A stretch of DNA of 64,000 bases from Belliella filtrata. GTDB lineage: Bacteria > Bacteroidota > Bacteroidia > Cytophagales > Cyclobacteriaceae. Where the stretch lies: contig NZ_JAKZGP010000001.1 in the NCBI RefSeq assembly GCF_022549775.1, positions 248,001-312,000 on the forward strand, written 5' to 3'. Shown one piece after another: positions 8,053 through 15,111 of this stretch (positions are counted from its first letter, which is position 1; every line of letters begins with the position of its first letter). A program made the translations under genes and the position numbers. The notes below the pieces were generated by a model. It made no database searches. It was not told the origin of the DNA and worked only from the letters and a program-made list of their open reading frames with translations.

Positions 8053-8823
8053 TTAAATTTTGATCTCACCGATAAAGTGATCGAAAGTATCTCCTCTGAG
8101 TCCAAGTCTGATTGTTTCCAATGGAATCAGTTCGGCTGGAGCTATATTTCCTAAATTTACATTGGCGCCAAGAAGCTTAACAAACCAAACCTGCTGTTCT
8201 TTTTGTGGTGCCTCCCAAAGTATTCTCTCTTCTGGGATTTTGGTAAGAATCTCTTCTACAAGCCCTTGACGTACTTCTCCAGAGTCTCTGAACAACCCCA
8301 CTGTCCCACCTTCTCGAGCTTCTCCGATTACTTTCCAAGAACCAGCTTGCAGTTCTTTTTCCATCTGCTCTATCCACTTGTAAGGAGGAATGATTTTGGC
8401 AGCATCTTTTGATCCTACCTCTGAGAGTACAGTTACATCTTTGGCTAGGGTTTCGATGAATTCACACTTTTTGTCGTGATTCATACTGATCGAACCATCC
8501 GATACTTCAGCAAATCTTAGATCATACTTTTCTAAGACTTTTCTATAATCATCAAACTGATCTCTAACCACAAATGCTTCAAACAAAGTGCCGCCAAGAT
8601 AGACAGGCACGCCAGCGTCGTGGTACAGGCTTATTTTTTCTGCCAAATTTTTTGTCAGATATGATGTTGCCCATCCTAGTTTTACAATGTCAACAAAATC
8701 TGAATTATTATCTAAAAAATTCTCTACTTCTCTAATGCTTAGGCCTTTGTCCATGACCATGGTGAATCCTGATGTACGAGGTTTTTCTGTTCGTACAGGG
8801 ATGTTATTTAAAACATAATTCAT
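8053..8823 (-). CDS. comA: Phosphosulfolactate synthase (ComA family)
   Basis: This 256-aa TIM-barrel protein matches the ComA family from its start (RTEKPRTSGFTMVMDKG, DIVKLGWATSYL) through the characteristic PVYLGGTLFEAF, SDGSISM, LSEVGSKD and EAREGGTVGLF segments. ComA joins sulfite to phosphoenolpyruvate to give (R)-2-phospho-3-sulfolactate, the first step of coenzyme M synthesis in methanogens. Bacteria of this group do not make coenzyme M, but Cytophagales make sulfonolipids (capnines) and may use sulfolactate. No ComB or ComC homologue is visible nearby. The gene lies 50 bases downstream of the TPR gene and upstream of the DUF368 gene on the minus strand. The family call is confident; the product's destination in this organism is not. 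Confidence 0.88.
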   Translation of the reverse strand: MNYVLNNIPVRTEKPRTSGFTMVMDKGLSIREVENFLDNNSDFVDIVKLGWATSYLTKNLAEKISLYHDAGVPVYLGGTLFEAFVVRDQFDDYRKVLEKYDLRFAEVSDGSISMNHDKKCEFIETLAKDVTVLSEVGSKDAAKIIPPYKWIEQMEKELQAGSWKVIGEAREGGTVGLFRDSGEVRQGLVEEILTKIPEERILWEAPQKEQQVWFVKLLGANVNLGNIAPAELIPLETIRLGLRGDTFDHFIGEIKI

Positions 8824-8873
8824 TTGCCGGGTTTTTATTACTGGTAAATAGTTGGTAATAAAGAAAAGCCCTA

Positions 8874-10277
8874 TTAGCCTTCCTTAAATTGAGAAATAAT
8901 CTTTGCGATTGCCTTTTGGTGCTTTACCTCTGGCATCAACTCATACAATAAGATATGCTTATCAAAGTCCAAAGTTAATGCATTTTCTAAATATGTAAAG
9001 GCTTCTTTGTATTTACCTGATTTGATCAGATAAACTACAAGCCTGTAATAAAGCTCTGCGTTTTCTGGTTCTTCCTCTATACCTTCTTTGAGCACATCCT
9101 CAGCTTCTTCAAATCGATTTTGTTCAAAGTAGATAATGGACAGGTTGATATAGGTATCGGTGATTCCTGATTCTAGGTTGATCGCTTCTTCATATGCCTC
9201 CGAGCTGGCAAGTAGATTCCCCAAATGATACTCGGCATCGGCTAGACCAACCCAGTAATTGGGATTTGACTTAACGATATTGATAGCTTTTTTGAAGTAA
9301 TGTACTGCTTCAAAATACTTTTCTTTTTTGAGCATACACATGCCGAGCCCAAACCAAGCATCTTCATATTCGGGGTCTAATTTTGCTGATTTTTTGAAAT
9401 ACTTAAAAGCTTGATCTATTTGTTCTAACTTTTCATAAGCTGCTCCTAGATAACAACAATTTTCGGCATTAGCTCCCTCACTACTTATGGTATTCTGATA
9501 AGCCTCAAGTGCAAGCTCATACTGCTCTGTATTCATATAGGCATTGCCTAGGTTGAAATAGGCAGATGCGAAAGTGTCGTCAATGATCAAAGCGTAATCA
9601 TAGGCTTTGATAGCTTCTTCATATTTTTCAAGCCTATTGTACACCACTCCCAGGTTGTACCACGCTCCTGCTGAATAGGGATCACGGTCTATGAACTCCT
9701 GATAGAATTCCAAGATTTCATTGAATGAGCCCTCTTCTTCGGTAAGCATAGCAAGTTGGAAAAGAGCATCCTCATGAGTAATCCTGCTTTTGACGCATTC
9801 TTTGAAATAGTACAAGGCATTTTCTTTGTCATTCAATGTGCGATGGAATGTGCCTAAGCAATAATAAACCTCGGCTTTATCCTCTGCCAAAGGAAGAAAA
9901 TTTTCTAAAATCACAATTGCTTCTTTGGCATTGCCTGTTAGCATCATGGCATTGGTTAGCGCCAAGATCACATCTTCATTGTTTGGAGAAATGTTGTTCA
10001 GATTTTCTAACATTTCTAGGCCTTCATCTACCTCATCGCCCATGATCATGCACTGTGCTTTGAGTAGCTTGAGCTCTAGGCTAAAAGGAAAGCTTTCCAA
10101 CGCATAATCCGTTGCCTTACGTGCCTTCTCAAACTTGTGATTTTCAAAGTAGAAATGAATAATGTCCTCTAACTCCTCTTCGTCAAAGAAAAGATTAAGA
10201 TTTTCTTTCAGGGAGTTTTCAAATCGTTTTACTAGCTCTTTGCTTTTTTTCCAATCGTTTTCAAAATCTCCTGTCAT
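8874..10277 (-). CDS. Tetratricopeptide repeat protein
   Basis: This 467-aa protein consists almost entirely of tandem 34-residue TPR units, about twelve in number. Clear examples are AGAWYNLGVVYNRLEKYEEAIKAYDYAL, ASAYFNLGNAYMNTEQYELALEAYQ and EDAWFGLGMCMLKKEKYFEAVHYFKKA. There is no signal peptide or membrane helix, so it is probably cytoplasmic. TPR proteins are protein-binding scaffolds; the partner is unknown. It is the first gene on the minus strand of the group TPR, ComA-like, DUF368, aroE. The start at 10277 is supported by the acidic N-terminus MTGDFENDWKKS, and no in-frame alternative of comparable quality is seen. Confidence 0.88.
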   Translation of the reverse strand: MTGDFENDWKKSKELVKRFENSLKENLNLFFDEEELEDIIHFYFENHKFEKARKATDYALESFPFSLELKLLKAQCMIMGDEVDEGLEMLENLNNISPNNEDVILALTNAMMLTGNAKEAIVILENFLPLAEDKAEVYYCLGTFHRTLNDKENALYYFKECVKSRITHEDALFQLAMLTEEEGSFNEILEFYQEFIDRDPYSAGAWYNLGVVYNRLEKYEEAIKAYDYALIIDDTFASAYFNLGNAYMNTEQYELALEAYQNTISSEGANAENCCYLGAAYEKLEQIDQAFKYFKKSAKLDPEYEDAWFGLGMCMLKKEKYFEAVHYFKKAINIVKSNPNYWVGLADAEYHLGNLLASSEAYEEAINLESGITDTYINLSIIYFEQNRFEEAEDVLKEGIEEEPENAELYYRLVVYLIKSGKYKEAFTYLENALTLDFDKHILLYELMPEVKHQKAIAKIISQFKEG

Positions 10278-10488
10278 CTGCTTCAGTTTTTATTCAATGT
10301 ATAATATACCAAAAATATAAATCTTAACCCCCGTTGACTATGATTTTTTTGCAATCAAGTATGGCTAAAGGTGTGGATAATAAGTATTCGTGATTTTTGG
10401 GTTTGATTAGTAATCTTGGGCTGGACGTGATCCATTTACGATGTATATGATCTTAAGTTACTTTCAATGGTTTGATTGCCGTTGAATT

Positions 10489-11448
10489 TTACTGTTCTAC
10501 TTTAGTTGACCAAGACAAAGTTTCTTCCAATTTACGGAATTGGAGCTGTATTCCTTGGAGTAATTTGTGATTTACATGTTTTACTTTTCTTTGTGCCAAC
10601 ATAGCCGTCTGAGAATTGAGAGGAATTTTTCGGACACCTAATGCTTTGAAGATCTTTGTGAAAAACAGAAGAACCTTGAGACTAGTTGGGTTTATAGCTT
10701 TATATGGAGCTTTTTTACCTGTGGCATTTGCTACTTTTTCGAAGAAGTCTTTGTATGAAATGGCGTCAGCACTGACGATGTATTGTTCCCCCCATTTGTT
10801 AGCTTTGAAAAGCAAATATACTGCCTCAGAAAGGTCTCTGACGTCAACATAATTAACTGTGCCTTCAGGATAGTATTTGTTTTCTTGAATTACGTATTGA
10901 TAAATTTGAGCACTGCTTCTTTTATCGGTGATTTTTCCTAGCACCAATGAAGGGTATACCATCAAGATATCTAAACCTTCCTGTGCTGCTCTCCATACCT
11001 CTAAGTCAGCTTGATACTTAGAAATGGCATAAGGTGTGTTTAGCGGAGATTCTACCCATTTGTGATTTTCATCTATGATTTCTATTTCTGGAGACCTTCC
11101 AAGGGCAGCGACAGAACTGATTTGAATCAGTTTTTTGATCCCTTTTTCAAGCATTGCATTGACAAGATTTGAGGTGCCTTCCACATTTGTTTTTACTAGA
11201 AGGTCTGCATCTTTGCTTTCGTAAGATACCAGTGCAGCTGCATGTATAACCAGATCGATTCCTTCCAAAGCAGCTTCTATGGCTTGATAGTCCCTGATAT
11301 CTGCTTCAAGCCAAGTGATTGGGTATTTATCTAGTCCACTAATTATGCTTTCAGGTCTTTTTGTAGCAAAGATTTCTCCTTGATCCTTAAATTTCTCGAT
11401 CAGGTATCTTCCAACTAAACCTGTTGCACCAGTTATCAATATTTTCAT
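10489..11448 (-). CDS. NAD-dependent epimerase/dehydratase (extended SDR)
   Basis: This 319-aa protein has the extended short-chain dehydrogenase N-terminus MKILITGATGLVGRYL (TGxxGxxG dinucleotide loop), the strand-end motif DLVIHAAALVSYES, the serine strand IQISSVAALG, and the catalytic pair in YAISKYQADLEVW (YxxxK). It belongs with NAD-dependent nucleotide-sugar epimerases and dihydroflavonol-4-reductase-like enzymes; the substrate is not evident. The start overlaps the stop of the PHP phosphatase gene by four bases (ATGA type). It is the last gene of the rfbC-cpsB-SDR run, so a role in sugar or polysaccharide metabolism is plausible. Confidence 0.88.
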   Translation of the reverse strand: MKILITGATGLVGRYLIEKFKDQGEIFATKRPESIISGLDKYPITWLEADIRDYQAIEAALEGIDLVIHAAALVSYESKDADLLVKTNVEGTSNLVNAMLEKGIKKLIQISSVAALGRSPEIEIIDENHKWVESPLNTPYAISKYQADLEVWRAAQEGLDILMVYPSLVLGKITDKRSSAQIYQYVIQENKYYPEGTVNYVDVRDLSEAVYLLFKANKWGEQYIVSADAISYKDFFEKVANATGKKAPYKAINPTSLKVLLFFTKIFKALGVRKIPLNSQTAMLAQRKVKHVNHKLLQGIQLQFRKLEETLSWSTKVEQ

Positions 11449-12197
11449 AGGGTGACATTCAATAGGTCCAAGGACTGAAGTTTTTGATAATATTTGCTTG
11501 ATGATAAAGTATCAAGTGTATCAAGATAGCGCATGTTGTGACAATCTGTCCCCAAGAGTTTAACTTTCCCTTCGTCTATCAACTTTTCGCCAAATTGCTT
11601 TACTTCCTTCGAGTAAAATCCAGTAAGTGAAAGTAAGTTCAATTGAAAATATACTCCCCTCTCTATGAGTTCATTTTGAAGGTTACGGTCAGCCATGAGG
11701 TACTGGTACCTTTCTGGATGAGCAAGTATGGGTTGATATCCTTTCATTTCCAACTCGAACAAGGCGTCGATTAGCAATGCTGGTTTATTGATAAAGCTTG
11801 TTTCTACTAAGATCAGGTTATCTTTGATAGTCAAAAAGGATCCACCTTTTTTTATATTTTCATAGAATATCTCATCAATGTAATATTCAGCGGCGGCTTG
11901 TATTTCTATGTCAATACCTTCATTTTGAACTGCTTTTTGAAGCCTAGAAAGTCCGTCTCCGATTATTTTCGGATCATTTTTGTAAAACTCAAACATGATA
12001 TGAGGAGTCGTGATGAGCTTTCTAAGGCCATAACTATGCAGTTTTTTGATCAAAGCGATACTTTGCTCCATAGTTTTGGCACCATCATCTATTCCTGGGA
12101 TGAGGTGGGAGTGCATGTCTGCTTGAAGCCATGATAGGTCAAGGCTTTGTTGATTTTTGGATTTATTTTTGAAACCTATGAAATCTAATATTCCCAT
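11445..12197 (-). CDS. CpsB/CapC-type PHP-family tyrosine phosphatase
   Basis: This 250-aa protein contains the metal-binding PHP motifs of the CpsB/YwqE family: DMHSHLIPGIDDGAK near residue 28, TTPHIM near 64, the ILAHPERYQYL segment near 160, and LLGTDCHNMRYLD near 217. Family members are manganese-dependent phosphatases that dephosphorylate the tyrosine-rich tail of Wzc/CpsD kinases and so regulate capsule or exopolysaccharide polymerisation. It overlaps rfbC upstream by 13 bases and the SDR gene downstream by four. The Wzz-like gene at the window start is a candidate partner if it carries a kinase domain, which cannot be seen here. Confidence 0.87.
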   Translation of the reverse strand: MGILDFIGFKNKSKNQQSLDLSWLQADMHSHLIPGIDDGAKTMEQSIALIKKLHSYGLRKLITTPHIMFEFYKNDPKIIGDGLSRLQKAVQNEGIDIEIQAAAEYYIDEIFYENIKKGGSFLTIKDNLILVETSFINKPALLIDALFELEMKGYQPILAHPERYQYLMADRNLQNELIERGVYFQLNLLSLTGFYSKEVKQFGEKLIDEGKVKLLGTDCHNMRYLDTLDTLSSSKYYQKLQSLDLLNVTL

Positions 12198-12745
12198 GAT
12201 AAACCTCCAGTTTTTTGATCAAATTCATCAAAAGTTGGCCAATTCTCATCCTTTTCAGATATGATTGGTGCATCAATCTTCCAATCTAATTTTAAGCCTG
12301 GATCCGACCAAAGTATTCCACCTTCGCTTTCTTTGTGATAGTATGCCGAACATTTGTATGAGAATACGGCATCTTCCAATACGGAAAAACCATGCGCAAA
12401 TCCTTCTGGAATATAGAACATATTGTGAAGCTTACTATCTAGTATTACCGAATAGCTCTTCCCATAAGTTGATGAGCCTTTTCTCAAATCCACGGCCACA
12501 TCGAGGACTTTTCCTTGGATCACCCGCACCAATTTTGCTTGGGCATGAGCACCAGTTTGATAATGTAGGCCTCTTACAGTTCCTTTGTTTGAGAAGGATT
12601 GGTTTTCCTGAACCCAGATTTTGTCTACACCTGCATCAGCCAACTTGTCCATGCGGAACGATTCAAAAAAATAGCCACGACTGTCTTCAAAAACTGTGGG
12701 CTTCAATTCTAACAAACCTTCTATCGGAGTCTCGGTGATTTTCAT
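12185..12745 (-). CDS. rfbC: dTDP-4-dehydrorhamnose 3,5-epimerase
   Basis: This 186-aa cupin enzyme has the RfbC signatures VFEDSRGYFFESFR, VQENQSFSNKGTVRGLHYQ (catalytic His in GLHYQ), KLVRVIQGKVLDVAVDLRKGS and FYIPEGFAHGFSVLE. It epimerises dTDP-4-keto-6-deoxyglucose at C3 and C5 on the way to dTDP-L-rhamnose. RfbA, RfbB and RfbD are not in the window. It heads a minus-strand operon with the overlapping PHP phosphatase and SDR genes. Its promoter region is shared, divergently, with hflX. Confidence 0.95.
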   Translation of the reverse strand: MKITETPIEGLLELKPTVFEDSRGYFFESFRMDKLADAGVDKIWVQENQSFSNKGTVRGLHYQTGAHAQAKLVRVIQGKVLDVAVDLRKGSSTYGKSYSVILDSKLHNMFYIPEGFAHGFSVLEDAVFSYKCSAYYHKESEGGILWSDPGLKLDWKIDAPIISEKDENWPTFDEFDQKTGGLSWEY

Positions 12746-12816
12746 ATTATAGTATAATAATGTGCTTTGATTGGGTGTTGGTATGAATAGTTAACCATAC
12801 CACTTCGAATAAGATT

Positions 12817-12854
12817 CAAATATAACAGTATTTCGACCGAGGTTGATAACTTTG
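12817..12854. promoter_or_regulatory. Divergent -7 boxes for rfbC (minus) and hflX (plus)
   Basis: The minus strand has TATATTTG (12824 to 12817) and the plus strand TAACTTTG (12847-12854); both match TAnnTTTG. Neither has a clear TTG at the right distance upstream, so these are weak calls. The plus box would place the hflX transcription start near 12860, which favours the ATG at 12926 over the in-frame ATG at 12869. Confidence 0.4.
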
Positions 12855-12925
12855 TATGAGATTCCATAATGGAACTAATAATAGACACAAACCCTTCTAT
12901 ACTTACTAGAATCACTAAATTATAT

Positions 12926-14191
12926 ATGAGCAAATATTCAAGAAAACTTCAAAAATTGCACGATACAGCGCCCAAGCAAGATACAGCCGTATTGGTAGCA
13001 CTGATTCGTCAAGGTCAGTCAGACCATCAAGTAGCTGAATATTTGGATGAACTGGCGTTTTTGACGGAGACAATGGGGGCCAAGACGGTATATAAATTTA
13101 CCCAAAGGTTGGAAAAACCAGATGTAAGGACTTTTGTCGGTTCAGGAAAGTTAGAGGAGATTCAAGCTTACATAGAGCACTTTGAGGTAGATATGGTGAT
13201 CTTTGACGATGATCTTTCACCTTCCCAAATGCGAAATTTGGAAAATGAACTTAAAGTAAAAGTATATGATCGCTCCTTACTTATTTTGGACATTTTCTTA
13301 CAAAGGGCACAAACTGCCCAAGCAAAGACACAAGTAGAGTTAGCAAGGTTTCAGTATTTGCTTCCTCGATTGACCAGGATGTGGACTCACTTGGAAAGGC
13401 AGCGAGGAGGAACCACTACCAGGGGTGGATCAGGTGAAAAGGAAATCGAAACTGATAAGCGAGATATTCGAAATAGGATTTCTCTTCTCAAAGAGAAGCT
13501 TAGAGAAATAGAAAAGCAAGGCGTCACTCAAAGAAAAAGTAGGAAAGGAATTGTCAGGGTTTCATTGGTGGGCTATACCAATGTGGGTAAGAGTACCTTA
13601 ATGAACCTAATTACCAAGACAGACATCCTGGCAGAAAACAAGCTATTTGCTACAGTTGACTCTACAGTAAGGAAGGTGGTGTTGGAGAATGTACCATTTC
13701 TTCTTTCTGACACGGTAGGATTTATCCGCAAATTGCCTACTCATTTGATAGAGTCGTTCAAGTCCACGCTAGATGAAATCAGAGAGTCAGATTTATTAAT
13801 CCATGTGGTGGATACCAGTCACCCAGGCTTTGAGGATCATATCGCTGTAGTCAATCAGACGCTGAATGAGATCGGTGCCAGTGACAAGCCTACACTTCTT
13901 GTGTTCAACAAGATTGATCTAGTTGATCAAATGCCAACTGAGGAAGAACAAATGCAGATGTCGGCGATAGAGCTTGAGGAACGCAATTATTTGGACTTTG
14001 AAAAACTGGCTCAAGCCTACAAAAAGAAGACAGGAATCAATCCTGTTTTCATGGCAGCTGAATTGGGAACCAATGTAGAGGAGTTTAGAGAAGTTCTCAC
14101 AGCTGAGGTAAGGAAGGAGCACAAAAAAATGTATCCTCATTACCTCGAAGATGAGACGATTGATTTTTCAGATTTAGAAGAGGAGGGTTGA
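12926..14191 (+). CDS. hflX: Ribosome-associated GTPase HflX
   Basis: From the chosen ATG the product is 421 aa. The N-terminal HflX domain includes TVYKFTQRLEKPDVRTFVGSGK-like features with the FVGSGKLEEI core, followed by a coiled linker with the glycine-rich ERQRGGTTTRGG. The G domain starts near residue 215: GYTNVGKST (G1), DTVGFIRKLP (G3), and NKIDLVD (G4). HflX splits stalled 70S ribosomes and binds GTP. An upstream in-frame ATG at 12869 would add 19 residues (MELIIDTNPS) with little family support. The stop codon lies inside the loop of its own terminator. Confidence 0.93.
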   Translation: MSKYSRKLQKLHDTAPKQDTAVLVALIRQGQSDHQVAEYLDELAFLTETMGAKTVYKFTQRLEKPDVRTFVGSGKLEEIQAYIEHFEVDMVIFDDDLSPSQMRNLENELKVKVYDRSLLILDIFLQRAQTAQAKTQVELARFQYLLPRLTRMWTHLERQRGGTTTRGGSGEKEIETDKRDIRNRISLLKEKLREIEKQGVTQRKSRKGIVRVSLVGYTNVGKSTLMNLITKTDILAENKLFATVDSTVRKVVLENVPFLLSDTVGFIRKLPTHLIESFKSTLDEIRESDLLIHVVDTSHPGFEDHIAVVNQTLNEIGASDKPTLLVFNKIDLVDQMPTEEEQMQMSAIELEERNYLDFEKLAQAYKKKTGINPVFMAAELGTNVEEFREVLTAEVRKEHKKMYPHYLEDETIDFSDLEEEG

Positions 14192-14206
14192 CCTCCTCTT
14201 TTTTTT
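14178..14206 (+). terminator. Intrinsic terminator of hflX
   Basis: A 9-bp perfect stem (AAGAGGAGG / CCTCCTCTT) with loop GTTGA is followed by six further T residues. The TGA stop codon of hflX forms part of the loop, so the terminator overlaps the coding end. Confidence 0.9.
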
Positions 14207-14483
14207 GCCAAAATGTTGAGTGCTGATAGTACTTCTCAAGGTAATCAGGTATAAGTAGATGTGTGTGTTTTTTATGGACAAGATTTAATTTCAAATTATA
14301 TTTGTTTTTAGGTGACATAAACAAAATAATATATTGCTGAATGTAATTTTGTAACTTATGTTCTGTTTTCATTTTCATATTTTTAAAATGAGTAGTAAAA
14401 ACATATCTTGAATTAACGAAATGATAGATAAAATCATTAAAAAATAAATTATCTGTAAAAATCATTCATTTTTTTTACAGAAA
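14207..14483. other. AT-rich spacer without a convincing gene
   Basis: The spacer between the hflX terminator and the tRNA-like operon promoter is AT-rich. An open frame on the minus strand (14465 to 14097) runs into the hflX coding region and has no family resemblance, so it is not called. No repeats or RNA motifs were recognised here. Confidence 0.5.
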
Positions 14484-14514
14484 TTTTAATAAAAGGAATG
14501 TTTTATTACCTTTG
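14484..14514 (+). promoter_or_regulatory. Promoter of the tandem tRNA-like genes
   Basis: A perfect -7 box TACCTTTG (14507-14514) lies 19-20 bases after a TTTT element at 14484-14487. Transcription would start near 14521, leaving a leader of about 43 bases before the first tRNA-like acceptor stem. Together with the terminator at 14891 this defines one transcript carrying both RNA copies. Confidence 0.55.
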
Positions 14515-14562
14515 AAATATCAAGCAAGCACAAAAGGTGTAAAAACTTGAAAAAACCACATA

Positions 14563-14688
14563 TTGTAGGATGATGAAATTGGCAAACATGCCCTCCTGTC
14601 TCGGGGGTGGGGAGTCCAGGATAAAGCAAATATCGAGCTCGTGTTTTTGCCCAACTGCCCTTTGGAGGTTCGAATCCTTCTCCTACAG
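14563..14688 (+). tRNA. Unusual class II tRNA-like gene, copy 1 (apparent anticodon GUC, 56-nt variable region)
   Basis: The sequence folds as a cloverleaf. The acceptor stem TGTAGGA (14564-14570) pairs perfectly with TCCTACA (14681-14687), extendable to 8 bp by T14563-G14688. The D-arm has a 3-bp stem, ATG/CAT, around AAATTGGCAAA, keeping A14, G18G19 and A21. The anticodon stem CCCTC/GGGGG closes the 7-base loop CTGTCTC (14596-14602; U33 present, anticodon GTC at 14598-14600, but U rather than a purine at position 37). The T-arm is GGAGG-TTCGAAT-CCTTC. The variable region (14608-14663) is 56 nt, far longer than in known bacterial Leu, Ser, Tyr or Sec tRNAs, and contains a further hairpin around TCGAGCTCG. 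The D-arm resembles tRNA-Leu although GUC would read Asp codons. No CCA is encoded. It is certainly tRNA-like; whether it is aminoacylated or decodes is unknown. Confidence 0.7.
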
Positions 14689-14734
14689 CCAAGATACCTG
14701 ACATCAGGTCGGGATTAAATTGAAAAACTTAATA

Positions 14735-14859
14735 CTGTAGGATGATGAAATTGGCAGACATGCCCTCCTGTCTCGGGGGTGGAGAATCCAGCATAAAGCA
14801 AACATCGAGCTCGTGTTTAGCCTAACTGCTCCGTGGAGGTTCGAATCCTTCTCCTACAG
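14735..14859 (+). tRNA. Unusual class II tRNA-like gene, copy 2 (apparent anticodon GUC, 55-nt variable region)
   Basis: A near-copy of the preceding gene. The acceptor stem is TGTAGGA (14736-14742) with TCCTACA (14852-14858), extendable to 8 bp by C14735-G14859. The D-arm, anticodon arm (CCCTC-CTGTCTC-GGGGG, 14763-14779) and T-arm (14835-14851) keep all the conserved positions. The variable region (14780-14834) pairs GGAG (14781-14784) with CTCC (14829-14832) and AAACA with TGTTT around TCGAGCTCG. Against copy 1, GGAG/CTCC becomes GGGG/CCCT, including an A-U to G-C double change, and AAACA/TGTTT becomes AAATA/TGTTT (C-G to U·G). The arm pairing is therefore kept. This argues against decay of an ordinary tRNA. 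Confidence 0.7.
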
Positions 14860-14890
14860 CTGGTTATTTTGGGTTTATTGTTAATTGACT

Positions 14891-14928
14891 AAAGCTGTGA
14901 AACTTTGTTTTGCGGCTTTTTTATTTTT
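14891..14928 (+). terminator. Intrinsic terminator of the tRNA-like operon
   Basis: A 13-bp stem, AAAGCTGTGAAAC with GTTTTGCGGCTTT, including G·U pairs, closes a TTT loop (14904-14906). It is followed by TTTATTTTT. It lies 32 bases after copy 2 and ends the tRNA-like transcript. Confidence 0.85.
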
Positions 14929-15003
14929 ATACCTTTTCAATTCACAGACCTCAAGCAAATTTTATAAAGTATATTGAATATGCAATTACTTATTGTGACA
15001 TTT

Positions 15004-15029
15004 CCAATTTGACGCTAGGATCAAATTGG
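15004..15029. repeat. 9-bp inverted repeat downstream of mtgA
   Basis: Perfect dyad CCAATTTGA - CGCTAGGA - TCAAATTGG in the space between the tRNA-like terminator and the end of mtgA. It could be a minus-strand hairpin after mtgA, but no T-run follows on that strand, so its role is open. Confidence 0.4.
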
Positions 15030-15111
15030 GGTTATGGAGAAGTTTAATTTCAATGAGGCACAAACTTTAAGCGATTTAATGCCTTTTTATTGATCAACCC
15101 AGCTCCCTGAA

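Noticed and set aside
12265-12738. 157-codon plus-strand frame opposite rfbC
   Set aside because: rfbC motifs are complete on the minus strand; this frame has no domain pattern.
14097-14465. Minus-strand open frame of 122 codons
   Set aside because: It runs through the hflX terminator into hflX coding sequence and shows no family pattern.
14486-14704. Minus-strand open frame with GEGFEPPKG
   Set aside because: This is the antisense of the T-arm of tRNA-like copy 1 (GGTTCGAATCC reads as GFEP on the other strand), a well-known source of false proteins.
14563-14859. YrlA-type Y RNA as an explanation of the tRNA-like genes
   Set aside because: Y RNA-like molecules lack a normal closed acceptor stem with both ends paired and a full 7-base anticodon loop; both are present here. 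A Ro-binding stem was not seen.
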